Numbered from the stretch's first letter, positions 12,105 through 23,949 are shown. The stretch: DNA of 61,446 nt from Pleurotus ostreatus/Saccharomyces cerevisiae fusant (GCA_024196135.1 JAMQCK010000112.1:1-61446); one strand, 5' to 3'. The notes: generated by a model from the letters alone, not told the origin. A program made the numbers and translations.

Positions 12105-13591
12105 CTACTCCTGCCCCTGCGCAGGAAGCAGGCCCCGAGCCGTCCTGTCGCGCACGCCCTTCAAGAACTGCGCCAGCTCCGTCCCGCCCGTGCCCTTCAG
12201 GGGCTTCGCCTCCTCCGGGGCGGGTGCAGCCTCACCTCTCGCCTCCCGCGCGGCCCTCTCCGCCTTCCGTGCCGGCTGGATGATGTACAGCGTCACAATC
12301 ACCATATGCGCGTCCCGCAGCTCCTTCATCGCGCGCACTGCGTCGTTGTACGCCCCCGTAAGCTCCTCGCTCCCCGCCTTCAGCACCAGCGCCCTCAGCG
12401 GACGCGGCCCCGCGGCGAGGTGGTCGAGGAAGCGCCGGTGGTGCCGCGGCATGTAGCGCTGCATGCGGCGGAGGAAGGCCGCGCGGCCCTCCGCGGCGGC
12501 GGCCTCCGCGCCCGCGTCGTGTGTCTCGCGCGCGAGGCCGAGGAAGACGTCGAGCGCGTGGATGAGGGCGCTCTGGCCGGCGGAGGGGCCGGAGAGCTCG
12601 GTGGGCGGGGCGAGGTCGGGCGCGCTCTCGAGGCCGGCGAAGACCCAGGGGCGCTTGTTGGGCCCCGAGTCCGCGCCGCGCATCCAGGGGCGCGCGTCGT
12701 TGAAGAAGACGGCGGGGTCGCACCCTTCGCGCACGGAGACGAGGGTGGTCTGCAACTGCTTGATGACGACGGCGAGGCGGCGAAGGTACGAAGCGATGCG
12801 TTTGAGGGCAAGGTCGTCGCCCACGAATAACTCGTCGAGTGTGCAGCGCATGAGCTCGAGCGCCTCAACGCCACAGAGCTCCATGCGCGCGGAGGTGAGG
12901 TAGAACTCCTCCTCGTCGCGGGTACCGGTGAAGAGCAGGTTGCTGCGCAGGTTGTCCGCGGCGGGGGAGGGGCGCGAGTCGTCCTTAGGGGCCCAATTGT
13001 AGAGCACGGTGTCGGAGTAGGTGAGCACGGGGGGCAGTTGAAGGGCGGCGGAGACACGGAGCAGGGGAAGGCTGAGGGGTTCGGGGATGGTGATCGACGG
13101 CGCGTCAGGAGGGAGGGTGTGGACGTAGAAGTGCAGGATCCACGCGAGAACTTGGTGCGCGCGCCGCAGGACGCGCTCGGATGATCGGAGGGATTCTGTG
13201 GGCAGGAGGGGCATCTGCGCGGTGATGAGTCCATGTCCTGGTCGACTCCGTCCACACGACGTACCTCGTCTACCCTTGCGCGCCATGTCGCCGACTTGAC
13301 CGCCTCAGCTCCCGGGAGCCCCGGCTTATCACCGACTTGCAAGCGCTGGGCGATCGCATCGTCCAGTGCCACCTCCCAAGGCTCATACGCCGCTGGAAGA
13401 CGCGTCAAGGGAGGCTGCGGGGGCATAAAGCCCGTCCGGTTGTCGACGTCGAAATCGTGCGCTGCGAGCGTCGTAGTATCGACCGCGCCATCGGGTACGC
13501 CCGCGGTCGCGTCCGGGCGCGGCTGCGCGAGGAAGTGATTAGGCGGAAGCTGCGCCTTCAAGGCATCGGGCAGATCCAGCAGGGGATCCAT
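12105..13591 (-). CDS. Indoleamine 2,3-dioxygenase (IDO), paralogue 2
   Basis: Same reaction as the gene at 7903. Exons 13591-13265 and 13214-12105, intron 13215-13264 (gtacgt...cgcag, 50 nt, phase 0), 478 aa. Signatures: GPSAGQSALIHALDVFLG, FLRRMQRYMPRHHRRFLD, GTGGTELAQFLK, and the presumed haem-ligand His near residue 412 in LRDAHMVIVTLYIIQPAR. Relative to paralogue 1 it has a longer N-terminus (about 34 more residues) and an Ala/Glu-rich insertion (EAAAAEGRAA) in a surface loop. The two genes are inverted relative to each other with their 3' ends facing. Sequence divergence is high, so they are likely different IDO subtypes rather than a recent copy. Confidence 0.93.
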
Positions 13592-15915
13592 GATCGGGGT
13601 GGGAGTAGTGCGTAGGGTGTGAGGTCCCGTCTATAACAACCGTCGGAGGCGTACGGATGCTGACTGTAGATGGTGTTCCCCGAGATAGCGGTGTGGAGAT
13701 GGAAGTTCAGCGTTAGCTGAGCTTTAGCAAGGAGCCTCGGAGGCTGAGTAAAATGCTGAGCTCGGCCCAGGCCCGGCGGACTCCTGTGGAAAGCGATGGC
13801 GACAAATGCATGTCATGTCATGCGCCAAGATCCGTCGATCCCTCCGCGTTCCGCGTGGAGGCCCCGGCAGGGAAGTTCGAGCACAGGACGACGCATCCTG
13901 GACCTGTGAGGACTCTGCATCGGAAGGGTACAGTCGGCGCGAGCTCGACGTTGTACATGGACTTCAGAAGCAAGATGCTCAGCTTGAATTCGCTGGCAAT
14001 AGCCCGCGCTCTCACGTGGTCTGACAGCGGGGACCCGGCCCGCATTTGATGGTGAACAAGACTTACCTTATTTGGGAATTTTCTCATCTGGCGCCCACAA
14101 GTCGTACAGTATTCCTATACTTGAAAGTTCTTCGCGTGGCATTCAAACTCTCTACAAAACAAGACATACGTATTTAGGAGACTGCCACTTAGCTGGAATT
14201 GAACCAGTCCTGCGCACAACTCTTGGCCCCACCGCACAAGGCGCTCTTCGACCAAGTTGGTGACGATTTCACCAATGTGAGAGTGGCGAGCTTCCGAGTT
14301 GAGAATTGAAGCGTTATGTACCGGGTCGAGCGCAATGGTCTTGACTTCGCGCGTGGACCAGAGTACGAACGCCAGAGCTGACGCACGCGGCGACGGGCGA
14401 CCCATCAAAGTCATTCAGAGATCGCGGGTGCAAAAGAGAGAACCAGCGCCTAAGCAACTATGTGCAAATATCGCAAAAGGTACCAGCGTTGAAGTCGAAT
14501 TTACATGCCGGCGTATTACGCCATTCTGCGCGCGGGTAGCCCAGCGCTTGGCTAAAGGAGGGCACAAAAGTTCGCCTGCAATCAGAAATTTCCTACTTCG
14601 CGTTGTTTGTCCACGATGTGCACCCTTACCGTCCCAATTTTCTGGGGCGTGCCCTGGATCTGCGCGTCTGCCTTGCGCATCTCCGTGTTGGTCTGGTACG
14701 TACGCATCAGCCTCATTTATTTCCTATTTAAGCGGAGACAACGCACCTCGTTGCCTCATGCGCTGATGACAGGGGGTGGCGGGGTGATATTTCCATTTTT
14801 CCTTGGTCCGACGACTCCTCGGTAAATTCGCCAAAGAGAGGCTGATTTCTTTTACCAGATACCTTGTGGGTCTTCTCAGAAGTTCGCGTTGCAAAGCGCT
14901 GGCGTGCCATGCCAATCTTTGCACTCCGTCGTGTTCATTAGGACCTAAATCATCTATATCGTCGTTCCAGGACGCTTGGCATGTCTTTGGAAGCTGGAGG
15001 TTATGCAGATGAAGGCGCCTAACGCGCCAAAACAGCGAAAGCACGCTGATCCGCGCCGTGCCCCGTATTGGGACGAATCAGACGTCCAGCATTCTGTGCA
15101 CTGGACGGGTCCCTCAGGAATCAGTCGAGGGGATAGCGCGGAGTCCCGAGTCCCTGACTGCAGCCATACCTTCGTGTCTTCGCTAAGAGCCGGCTCCATC
15201 GTGTGTGGGTCCACCACACTCCTGGACATGCCATAGGCGCGCGGCCGAGGTGCGCTCGGCTGGATGAGTGATCCCGATCCAGGGCAGGATCTGCTCGAAG
15301 TGAAGACAGCATGTCGTCAGTGCACCCGATAGGCCTTCTAGCGCCTGCGGACGAAGGGTCAGATGAAATCCGATGTGGCAGGGCACTACAAGGAGGGGAA
15401 GCTCGCGCAGTGTTCCGAGGGAGGCGTGGCTGCCACGCAGCAGGGAGTGAGGCGAAGGCTAGCTTCGGAGCAGGAAGGACGCGCCGGAAGATGGAAAGCT
15501 GGTAAATGAATACAAGGAGTTGCCGGGAAAGCAGCCGGGGTGCGTCAAGGAGCCGCGAAAGGGGGTTCCGCGAGGCTGGCGGAAGGGATTCGGCAAGAAG
15601 ACGTTCCTGTTATAGCTTGCTTTGTTCTCGGGCATTTCAGCAGATCCATAACAGAGGGGAAATTCGGTGGGCGGAAGAAGGCGTACCTCCGGGCAACGAG
15701 GCATAGATTTGGATCGTCAAAGGCGAGTCGACTGGGTTCAGCGCCGTTGACGACGGCGTCTCCAAGCTCCCAAGTCACTGGGTCGCAGCCCGAGGTTGCT
15801 GGACAGCGGGCACGGCTGCCCCACCGATTTTCGCAGTTCATTACATCGGCAGAAGGCAAGGAAGACAATAACGAACACAATTGTCTCGCACGGCACGGAG
15901 TCGGCGCCACGTGTC

Positions 15916-16043
15916 CTTTTGTCGAGCGCACGTGGGCCGCCGGGGGTCTTTTGTTGCTTGCACTCGACACCGACGTGCGCACGAGGCCGTAACAAAAGAC
16001 GCGAGACAAAAGCGCCGCCGCCGCTGATGGCCAGGACAAAAAG
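15916..16043 (+). promoter_or_regulatory. Cluster of five ACAAAAG-type motifs
   Basis: CTTTTGT occurs at 15916 and 15948, and its reverse complement ACAAAAG at 15992, 16006 and (as ACAAAAAG) 16036, within 130 bp directly upstream of the MYND gene TATA box. Two copies in one orientation followed by three in the other suggest a binding-site cluster; the core resembles HMG-box (SOX-like) sites. Confidence 0.45.
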
Positions 16044-16083
16044 GCCGCCCCGCACGAATCACCCGCGTGCGCGGGCGAGGGCG

Positions 16084-16090
16084 TATATAA
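16084..16090 (+). promoter_or_regulatory. TATA box of the MYND gene
   Basis: TATATAA 77 nt upstream of the ATG at 16161 in a GC-rich promoter. Confidence 0.55.
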
Positions 16091-16160
16091 GCGCGAGCCC
16101 GAGCTCGGAGGGAACGCATACCAGCGCCAGCTAGCAAGTTCATCACCAGAAGTACAAGCA

Positions 16161-17025
16161 ATGGCCGCCGTATACGCACAACCCATGGTCCCCTACGGTC
16201 ACGGACCGTCTGCGCACCATGCATCCTCCTCCTCCCACCATCACGCGCCGCGCCGCGATCGCGGCTACCGCGTATGCGACCAGTGTGGGCGCCCCGAGAC
16301 GCCTACCGCCTCGCGCTTCCGCCTCTGCGGCGGCTGCATGACGACACAGTACTGCGTACGCGATTAGCCTCTCATACTTCCTGACCCTTTACTTACCCTC
16401 CTCGCAGTCGCAGGACTGTCAGAAGAACCACTGGCCGGCGCACAAGCCGATCTGCCAGCACACCCAGGGCGCGCTCAAGTCCCAGGCGAGCGCGGCCCCT
16501 TCACCCTCCGAGAACGTCGCGAAGAACCTGCGCAAGTTCACGAGCGCGCACGAAGCGCTGCTCACTTGGGCCGGCTTCCAGGCGCTCCAGCTCAAGCGCA
16601 TGCCCAGCAACGTCAGGCATAAGGCGCTGCTCATCCAGCTCTCCAGCCGCCCGCACGCCGAGTCGCACAGACGGTGCGTCAACCTGCCCTTTTGGTCTAC
16701 TTCTTGACTGACCCATCATCCGCCTTTCAGACTCAAGATGTCTTCCGCACGCCTAGTGTCGCGCGACTACGTCAACGACCCCCTCGTTCAAGCCGACATC
16801 CAGCGTCGTGACGAGCGCTGCCGCCGCGAAGGCGGGATCGGCGCCGCAGTCGTCATCCTCGAAGCCGAGGGCGTCTCGCAGGTGATGCCTGTCGAGGTCG
16901 ACAGCCCCGCGGACATCGCCTGGGATACGCGCGACGACTGGCAAGGAGTGCTCTACCACTTTATCGACATCGGGCGCACGGACTTTGCGCAAGTACTCGC
17001 TGCGGGCATGCTAGGGAGAGGGTGA
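16161..17025 (+). CDS. MYND-type zinc-finger protein
   Basis: Small protein (251 aa) with an N-terminal MYND finger, a Zn-binding protein-interaction module. Exons 16161-16355, 16408-16673, 16731-17025. Intron 1 splits the finger; splicing gives CDQCGRP...CGGCMTTQYCSQDCQKNHWPAHKPICQ with all ligand Cys/His in MYND spacing. A His/Ser-rich leader (residues 1-35) precedes it. The C-terminal ~180 residues contain DWQGVLYHFIDIGR and no further domain that I recognise. A possible last intron (17022-17076) would only add one His before a stop, so either end is nearly equivalent. Partner and pathway unknown. Confidence 0.85.
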
Positions 17026-17677
17026 GCTCTTCGACGCTTCCGATGGGTGACGATGAGTACTGACGTACTTCCCAGGCATTGACCGCACGCATAGACCAGG
17101 ATCGGTGTCTGCACCGCGTTGATCGCCTTGCTGGCAGCGATTCCTGCTTCGCTCTCGTAGGGACTCTTTCATCCTCTCTTCGCGCACTCTGTGCATCGTC
17201 TCAACACGCACTTCGTTCTTCACATTTGCATCTTTATCGCCTGCATTTCTGGGACATTCACTACCTGTGCGCGCTTGCTGCACTATACCCTCAATTCGCC
17301 CTTCATATCGCTTTGCTGTCTGTATTGCTGTCTATTGGAATCAAATTATCCTTTCGACCACTCTCTTCTTGCTGTCGATCGTGCGCATAAAGGCAAGCTG
17401 CGATGGAAGTACTGAATGGTGCTATCGACTAAGGTGGTGCGCAATGCCTGTCATCTCTCAGAGCTTCTGAGACTGACTTCGGTGATACGACAGGAAGAAT
17501 CGTTCCGATTTGCCCCGCGTTCATGCTCTACGCTGGGCTTTGAGCGCCACGTTGGCGTCCTGCAAATTAGGAACAAGGACTGCCTAATCGGGCGACAATG
17601 GCCTTGAAACTTCGTGACATGCATTTGTCACATTCCTGTCAGTCACAGACGCACGAGGCGAGCACCTTTCCTTCCTG

Positions 17678-17697
17678 CTTCCTTCCTTCCTTCCTTC
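17678..17697 (+). repeat. CTTC microsatellite
   Basis: Five CTTC units in tandem, about 63 bp upstream of the F-box relic. Confidence 0.8.
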
Positions 17698-17760
17698 ACT
17701 CACCACTCACATATTACTCACGTCTCCCGCTGCTGGCAGCTACATCCGACCGACCCCACG

Positions 17761-17845
17761 ATGCAGGCAGATTTCGGGCCCATTCTCCCTCTCGAGCTCA
17801 TGCATGAGATCGTCATAATCGTTGATTGGCCAACCCTTCTGAGAT
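17761..17845 (+). pseudogene. F-box gene relic
   Basis: An ATG followed by FGPILPLELMHEIVIIVD matches the first ~28 codons of the next gene (HPIFPLELLQEIVASVD), but similarity ends abruptly after DWPTLL and no LRR-type region follows. This looks like the 5' remnant of a third tandem F-box copy. Confidence 0.65.
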
Positions 17846-18220
17846 CGCGAAAGCGCCGGAGTCGAGCCCGCTGGCGGGGAATTACAGTCCCCCTGCACAC
17901 GTTGAGTTCACAATCCCTACGCAATACTTCTTCTTTATCGGGCGTCCATCTAATGTATCCTATCAATTTCACCGAATATTACGTCCAAAGGACCCATCGC
18001 TGTCTTTGAGATCCTCCCAAGACCTGTGTCCCATTCGCATCGACCAAAGTTGAGCGCCGTGCGCACCTCGTGGCAGTCATGTGATGGCGATGAAATTCAC
18101 AATGCCACTTTGATGCCACCGCGCCGCAGTTCCTTCTTTCTTTCCACCTCCACCATCGGCGAAGACGCGACTCTCAAAAATCTGCACCTACATTCGCCAT
18201 ACAAGAGAGACCCGCCTCCG

Positions 18221-19572
18221 ATGCAGGGTGCCAACCACCCCATATTCCCTCTCGAGCTCCTGCAGGAGATCGTCGCGTCCGTCGATCGGACGTCCCTTCC
18301 ATCGTGCGCGCTCGTATCTCGCGGGCTTCGAGTCGTCAGTCAGCGGCTACTATGGCGCGAGGTCCGATTTACCCCTTTGTCTCCGAGTACCGCAGGCTTG
18401 CTCGCGGCGCTGCCCCAACTTGGGATGTACACCCTCTCGTTGTATGTGCATGAGCAGCGACAGAAGAGTTTGGGACATCTGCCGATTGACGCGATCGAGC
18501 GAGCGAGCGACTTACAAGCAGCCTACGCCATTCGTATGATGCCGAACTTACGCAGTCTGCTTCTTCAATCCTGTGTGCCACGGGACATCTCGTCCTTCCT
18601 CATCGAAGCAGTCACTCACGCATTGCCTTTGCTGCATACGCTAGGCATTTGGCTCTATACGAATGTTCCCATAGAGCTCCTTCACGATCTCGATCGCGCG
18701 CCATTGCTAGACGATCTTCGCCTGTCTGTCGGCGTCTTGGATCGGCTTCCCTACCAAAATCGACGTGCCCAGGATGAGAAGGATGCACCCCCGCCGCGGG
18801 TCTGGCTTTCCAGTCTCGCAATAATGTCAGTCGAGGATTACAAGTACTGGATTTGGGATTCAACGTTGAAATATCTGCTCCTGTCCGAAGTGCCTGTCGC
18901 CATGACGGGCCTCGTCCGTCTTCGTGTGGATGAAACCTGTGGCGTCGCCAAACAGTGGCTCGAGCGACTTTTCGAGCAGTGCCACCAAACTTTGCTCTAC
19001 TTCGATGCAAGTCGGCTCAGTCGAGGTGCGTCGTCCGGTGCGCATATAGTTCCTCACTCATTACCCTCAGATCACGGCGCGCCCGTTAGCCTTGCCTCAC
19101 TTACCAACCTCGAGAGCATCGTCATACGTGATATTCCCCCGGACGCCAATGTCAGCCAATCCGTGCTTCCGTTGACATCCTCCGCCGTCGCCCTCAAGCG
19201 CCTGTCTCTTGCTTTCGACAACTTCTTCCTCATGCGATGCGCGTACGCCGGCCTGCGTGAGCTAGGAGATAGCCTCGCGCAAAGTCTGCAGGAGCGCCAG
19301 CATGTCCTATTCGAGCGGCTGACGCTGTACGTTCGACTCGGCGATCACATCATGAGGCCGGACGCGTACAAGATCAAGGTCGGTAAACAAATCTGTGAGT
19401 GCATGGGTGCGCTGGCGGACTATGGCATACAAGTGAAGGTGGAGTGGCTGCCGTGCATCCCGGGTACGTCTTGAGGACTGGTCATCTGAACCTATCGCTG
19501 ATGACCCTTAAAGGTTGGCCCGACAAAGAATTTCATGGTCCAGACGTCGAAGATCCCTTCGTAGTCCGCTAA
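18221..19572 (+). CDS. F-box protein, tandem copy 1
   Basis: F-box proteins recruit substrates to SCF ubiquitin ligases. Exons 18221-19463 and 19514-19572, 433 aa. N-terminal F-box: FPLELLQEIVASVDRTSLPSCALVSRGL, then the LLWREVRF segment typical of basidiomycete F-box/LRR-like proteins and irregular Leu-rich repeats. The 50-nt intron 19464-19513 (gtacgt...aaag) is supported because splicing produces a C-terminus ending DVEDPFVVR that is shared exactly with the neighbouring paralogue; reading through gives PGTS and a stop. The start at 18221 is chosen just before the F-box; in-frame Mets at 18026 and 18113 exist. Confidence 0.85.
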
Positions 19573-19982
19573 GCCCTGATTCATCCTGAGCGCATTGATG
19601 CGATGCGATCCGGCGCTATGCCCGCGTACCGGCTGCTCACATTCCTTGTGTGTATCTGAATGTAATTGGTGTCGTTCCGTCGCGACCTATATGTCCCGCT
19701 TTCCCTACCTCGAGCTCAAAAATGCGAAGTATATACAGTAAATTTCTGGCGCTAGCCCTAGGCTCATGTCTCTATCTGGCTACGGCGCAACTGAAAGCAA
19801 CAGTTGATCTGAGCGCCTCACAGCGCCCGCTGTTCGTGGCAGCCAGGTGACTGTGACAGATGCTGAGATCCACGAGGGCACCGGCCACAGATCACCTTGT
19901 TTCGAACGTCCATCATCGACAACTTCAGTCCCACGACCCTCAGCCGTTCTCGGCCGCAAGGCTCCTCAACAACGCTACCTCG

Positions 19983-21312
19983 ATGTCGATCGCCCATTGC
20001 CCCAAACTTCCTCTCGATATTTTGCTAGAGATCGTTGCGTTTGTCGACCGGTCTGCTCTTCCGGCATGTGCGCTCGCATCTCGCGGGCTTCGAGTTCCTA
20101 GCCAGCGTCTCCTATGGCGCGATATCCGATTCGTTCCATTATCTCGAGCAGCCGATGACATGCTTTCCGTAGCTCACAAGTTCGGCACGTACACCCACTC
20201 GCTGTACGTGCGCGCAGAGCCGCAGAAAAGGACAGATCGCACACCAATCTTCATCCTCGAGGAGGCGGGCGACTCCCAGGCAGCGACCCTCATCGGCATG
20301 CTGCCAAATCTCCGCTGCCTACTCATACAGCCAAATATGATGCGAAGTTTGCAGCCCTCCCTCGCTGAAGCGGTCGCTCGCGCGCTGCCTTCGCTGCATA
20401 CCTTGGGTGTCTGGCTGAGTATCAATCTACCTCCTTGGAACTTGCTTGACCGCGCAACTCGGCTGCGCGACCTTCGTCTATCTATCTGGCCATTCGAGAT
20501 CGCCGCTTTCACGAATATCCAGATATCTGGTCGCACGCCTCGGGTTAAGCTGTCGAGTCTCGCCTTGAAGGCGGCGCATCGCTCCAGTTTCCCGGACGGA
20601 CTGATGCTGGAGCATCATCTCGTTCCAGAACTCCCCCTTGACTTGACCTGCCTTCGTCGCTTGCGCCTCTGTGGTGCGGCAGACCCCACCAAAGAACCCC
20701 TTGAGCGGCTGTTCGAAGGCTGCCAGAACACGTTGCGTCACTTTGACACGACTTGGCTCCCCCAAGGTCCGTCGTATGCTGCTGTACTCATTCACCATCT
20801 GACTCGCTACCCAGACCCGCCGCCTAGCCTTGGCTTGCTTGTTAATCTGGAGAACCTCGTCATACGCGATATCCCTCCAGTCCATCAGCTCTCGCAATAT
20901 GTGCTCCCCTTGACGTCGTCCGCCGTTTCGCTCAAGCGCCTCTCCTTGTCGTTCGCGAAGTTCGGCGTCATGCGAGACACGTATGCCGGCTTGCACGGGT
21001 TGGCTTATGAGCTTGCGCGACGTTGTCGGGAGCGTGAACATATCGTCTTCGAGACTTTGACGCTGTACTTCCGGAACAAAGATCACATTAAGAGAATGGA
21101 CGCGTACAAATGCAGGGTTGGTAAACCATTACACGAATGCATGGCTCCCTTGAAGGAGGTAGGCATCGAGATAGAGGTGAAGTGGCTCGACTGTATCGGT
21201 GCGTCTGGGACAACTCGCAACCTTCGGCGTTCACTGTTCATCCCTATTCGCAGATTGGTCCGACGATTGTCAGCAAGATCCAGACGTCGAGGATCCCTTT
21301 GTAGTCCGTTAG
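19983..21312 (+). CDS. F-box protein, tandem copy 2
   Basis: Paralogue of the gene at 18221. Exons 19983-21198 and 21254-21312 (intron 55 nt, gtgcgt...cgcag), 424 aa. F-box: LPLDILLEIVAFVDRSALPACALASRGLRVPSQRLLWRDIRF. Conserved blocks with copy 1 include NLENLVIRDIPP, SSAVSLKRLSLSFAKF, YAGLHGL and the terminal DVEDPFVVR. Same strand, about 410 bp downstream, identical intron position: a tandem duplication with considerable divergence. Substrate unknown. Confidence 0.85.
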
Positions 21313-21733
21313 GTCGAGAGCAGGTGCACGGCGCCAGAGGGCGAGGCACTTGATCACTGCTTCTTCATACATCGTGACCTCATCGTCCTCAGATGCCTCG
21401 ATGCTGTTCAGTGTCACGCCCGCGCACCGATCATCTGCCACCTTGTTTCGCCCGCCAATCTGTAACTCCGAGTTCCCTCTTTGTTTTGAGTACTTGAATG
21501 CGATCGGCGTCCCTATGCCGCGACTCGCATGCACCTTCGCACCCGCATCGAGCATCGAGACGTAGAGTACGCACTGCTCAATGTCAGTGAGGCCGAGGTC
21601 TTTGCCGACCGTCGCGGACCTAGGTCAGTCGCCGCCGACTTGTGCGCGATGGGGGTAAGGTACCCGTGTACCTCGCGGAATGACGCCGCCGAGCGCGTCT
21701 CATGTTCATGACCAGTGTGGTTGTGTAGCTGAC

Positions 21734-21740
21734 TTATAAG
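21734..21740 (+). promoter_or_regulatory. TATA-like element of the small secreted protein gene
   Basis: TTATAAG 61-67 nt upstream of the ATG at 21801. Confidence 0.45.
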
Positions 21741-21800
21741 GTGGAAGATGGGTTCACAGAAAGACCATTCTACGACACTTGTACGCCCACCCCCTCAATC

Positions 21801-22356
21801 ATGATGAAGACCGCCGCCATGTTCGCCTCGCTCATTGCCCTCGTCGGCGCTACGACCCTCGTTGAGCCCCGCCAGGACTCGGACTACCCCGATTGCGAGC
21901 CGAGTGCGTGTGCTCCCCTTTCGTCATGTCCTGCCCACTCACAAACCACGCCGCACCCAGCGACCGGCGCGTTCTACATCCCCGACAGTATCACCGTCGG
22001 CGAACCCTTCCCCGTCCGCTTCTGCTCGAGCACGTACTTCAAGACGTCGTCGAAGTCGATCACGCTCGCCATCGGCCGCGACAGCACGAACGTCAGCGGG
22101 TCCGTGATCATGACGGACGAGCTCACCTCGACGAACAACAAGAAGTACGACTTTGAGGCGACGATCCCGTACTCGTCGACCATCAAGTTCTCGGAGACGT
22201 CGCCGCTCATCGTGGTCGAGAAGATCAACGACTACTACGTGGTACGTCTAGGAATATTAGCAAGCTGAAGAAGATGCTGATGGGTGTCTTTTGTAGAGCG
22301 AGAGCTTCCAGGTCGTGACGACCGACGCGCATCTCGTCTACCCAGAGGAGTCATAG
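21801..22356 (+). CDS. Small secreted protein
   Basis: Predicted secreted protein of 147 aa (166 aa if the first intron is retained). Exons 21801-21903, 21961-22241, 22297-22356. Signal peptide MMKTAAMFASLIALVGA, then a short mature domain of beta-rich character (FYIPDSITVGEPFPVRFCSS, IYFKTSSKSITLAIG-like) with few Cys. The second intron (gtacgt...tgtag) is clear. The first candidate intron (21904-21960) has good sites (gtgcgt, cccag) but is 57 nt, a multiple of three with no stop, so retention would insert 19 residues. No known domain; effector or wall-associated role would be speculation. Confidence 0.7.
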
Positions 22357-22787
22357 GGGCTTGTGTCCGGTTGCTGTGTCCTCTTTCTGACTTGGACTGT
22401 GGACTTCTACCTATAACTATTGTTCTCTGTGTACACGACATATTATTAATGATCTAATGGGTCTCCAAGTCATGAGGTTGGCCATGCCCGGTGACAACCA
22501 TGTTTGAAGCAACCGAGCATACTCGTGGAAGTGTTGAGAACCCACGCGTCCTTGACAAGGTCGCCGATCCCAGGAACAAAGATGCCCATATTCGGCAGCA
22601 CGACGGGTGAACATCACAGCCTGACCGCGGTTGATCTTGTCTTTACCCACCATCCTCTGGCCAGGTTGTGCTTCGAGGGCCACAAGTCAGTGAAGGGGAC
22701 AAGATGCTCAGCAAGCACCTGCAGGCTCCTTTGGTTTTCTGCGTCTTGATAGGCACACTCCTCCCTCAGCTAGCGGCACGGACTTTC

Positions 22788-22795
22788 GTGGGAGC
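22788..22795. repeat. Left target-site duplication of the hAT-like element
   Basis: GTGGGAGC, identical to 23950-23957 on the other side of the element. Confidence 0.85.
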
Positions 22796-23949
22796 TAGGG
22801 CTCCGTATAAAATTACCGGGGCCCCTGTAAGTTAGTAAGTGTTAGAAATGCCCGCTGTATGTAAGTAAGTATGGTGTTTGAAACTGTTTGTGGAGAAATG
22901 TTTGATACAGCGTTAGGAATACATTTCTTACAGGTTTGTAATGTATATTGAGGTTTAAAAAGCGATAGACAGTCTCAGAGACGGTCATTGACGAATTTTA
23001 GGGAATATACGTCGACTGCGATGCTCTTTCGGTCCATTTCCTACTCACACTTGTCGAGAAAGGCCAGTCGACGTCGCAGCATACGTCGACCGCGGTGCAT
23101 GCTTGCCTTCTTCAAGCCGGCCATTTTGACGCGTGTAACTAAAATCGTCAACTCGCTCGAGAAGTTCGTATCTGGCGATGGCAAGAGATTGGGGTAGAAG
23201 GAATGAATTAAGACGGGGGCGGAAGAGGAGGCACTACAGACCGGGAGATACCAAGTACGACACGCCTCATCTCGCGCGTCGAGGAAGGTCGTATCATCCT
23301 CGCTTTCGCATCTGCAGAAGCTAAAGAAGAAGAAGTGCAGCTCAACGTACTGGTGGGCAGCGCGACGGTGTTGGTGCGCTTGTGGCATTTGTGCATGACT
23401 AGGTGGCGTAACGACAAGGCCAGCTGTTTCACCCTATGCGGAAGGCAATGAATCTGTGGGTGCGGAGGCTATGGGCGAAGCTGAAAGCGGTGGCGGCGGC
23501 GGTGGTGGCGGCGACAATGACAGAGAACTGCAGGGCGAGGCAGGATAGCAACACGCAGGATGCGCTGTGGGACTGAGGATAACCAAGCTTAGTAGACATA
23601 CTATACATTGGCACCAAATCAAGCTGCACGACGATACGACGGCGCAGGAAAGGACAGGCCTCACCCATGCTAATTCGGAACAAGGAGTTGAACAGTCACA
23701 CACGTGACAAATCCGTCACTGACGTCGGACAGCTCCGCTCGGCGAACGCCGCCCTGACATCTATCCTTGCCGTTCAGCTCGACCGAACGATGAGCTTGAT
23801 GTCGGCGGCCTTCGCCCTTGCGAGTGAGGATTACTTACATTTTCAAACATGCCAGTACGAGCCCCCGCTGTAAGTAACTGTTAATAACCTGTTAATAACA
23901 GTGTTTGCAAACAGATGTTTGAAACAGACCCATTTTCTACGGAGCCCTA
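22796..23949. mobile_element. Non-autonomous hAT-like DNA transposon
   Basis: 1154-bp element with imperfect terminal inverted repeats: left TAGGGCTCCGTATAAAAT, right (reverse complement) TAGGGCTCCGTAGAAAAT. It is flanked by a perfect 8-bp direct repeat GTGGGAGC (22788-22795 and 23950-23957), the target-site duplication size of hAT elements, and the TIR begins TAGGG as many hAT ends do. Both subterminal regions carry repeated gtttgaaac/gtaagtaa/gttaataac motifs, possible transposase sites. The interior has no transposase ORF; it contains a GGC/GGT triplet tract near 23490-23515. So it would need a transposase in trans. Confidence 0.85.

Larger units (their letters stand above)
13592..16160. 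other. Long gene-poor interval
   Basis: 2.6 kb with no ORF carrying a recognisable domain, no tRNA and no obvious tandem or inverted repeat. The right end contains the promoter of the MYND gene (ACAAAAG cluster and TATA box). Confidence 0.5.

Noticed and set aside
12232..12903. Arg/Ala-rich ORFs overlapping the second IDO
   Set aside because: Out-of-frame shadows of a GC-rich exon; Arg-Arg-Pro-Ala composition is typical of frame-shifted reading.
13750..15750. Several 60-155 aa ORFs in the gene-poor interval
   Set aside because: Overlapping on both strands, no domain, no convincing splice structure or signal peptide.
23429..23703. Minus-strand ORFs of 84-89 aa inside the hAT-like element, Cys- or Pro-rich
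   Set aside because: They overlap in two frames over a GGC/GGT triplet tract; composition is an artefact of the repeat and no transposase motif is present.
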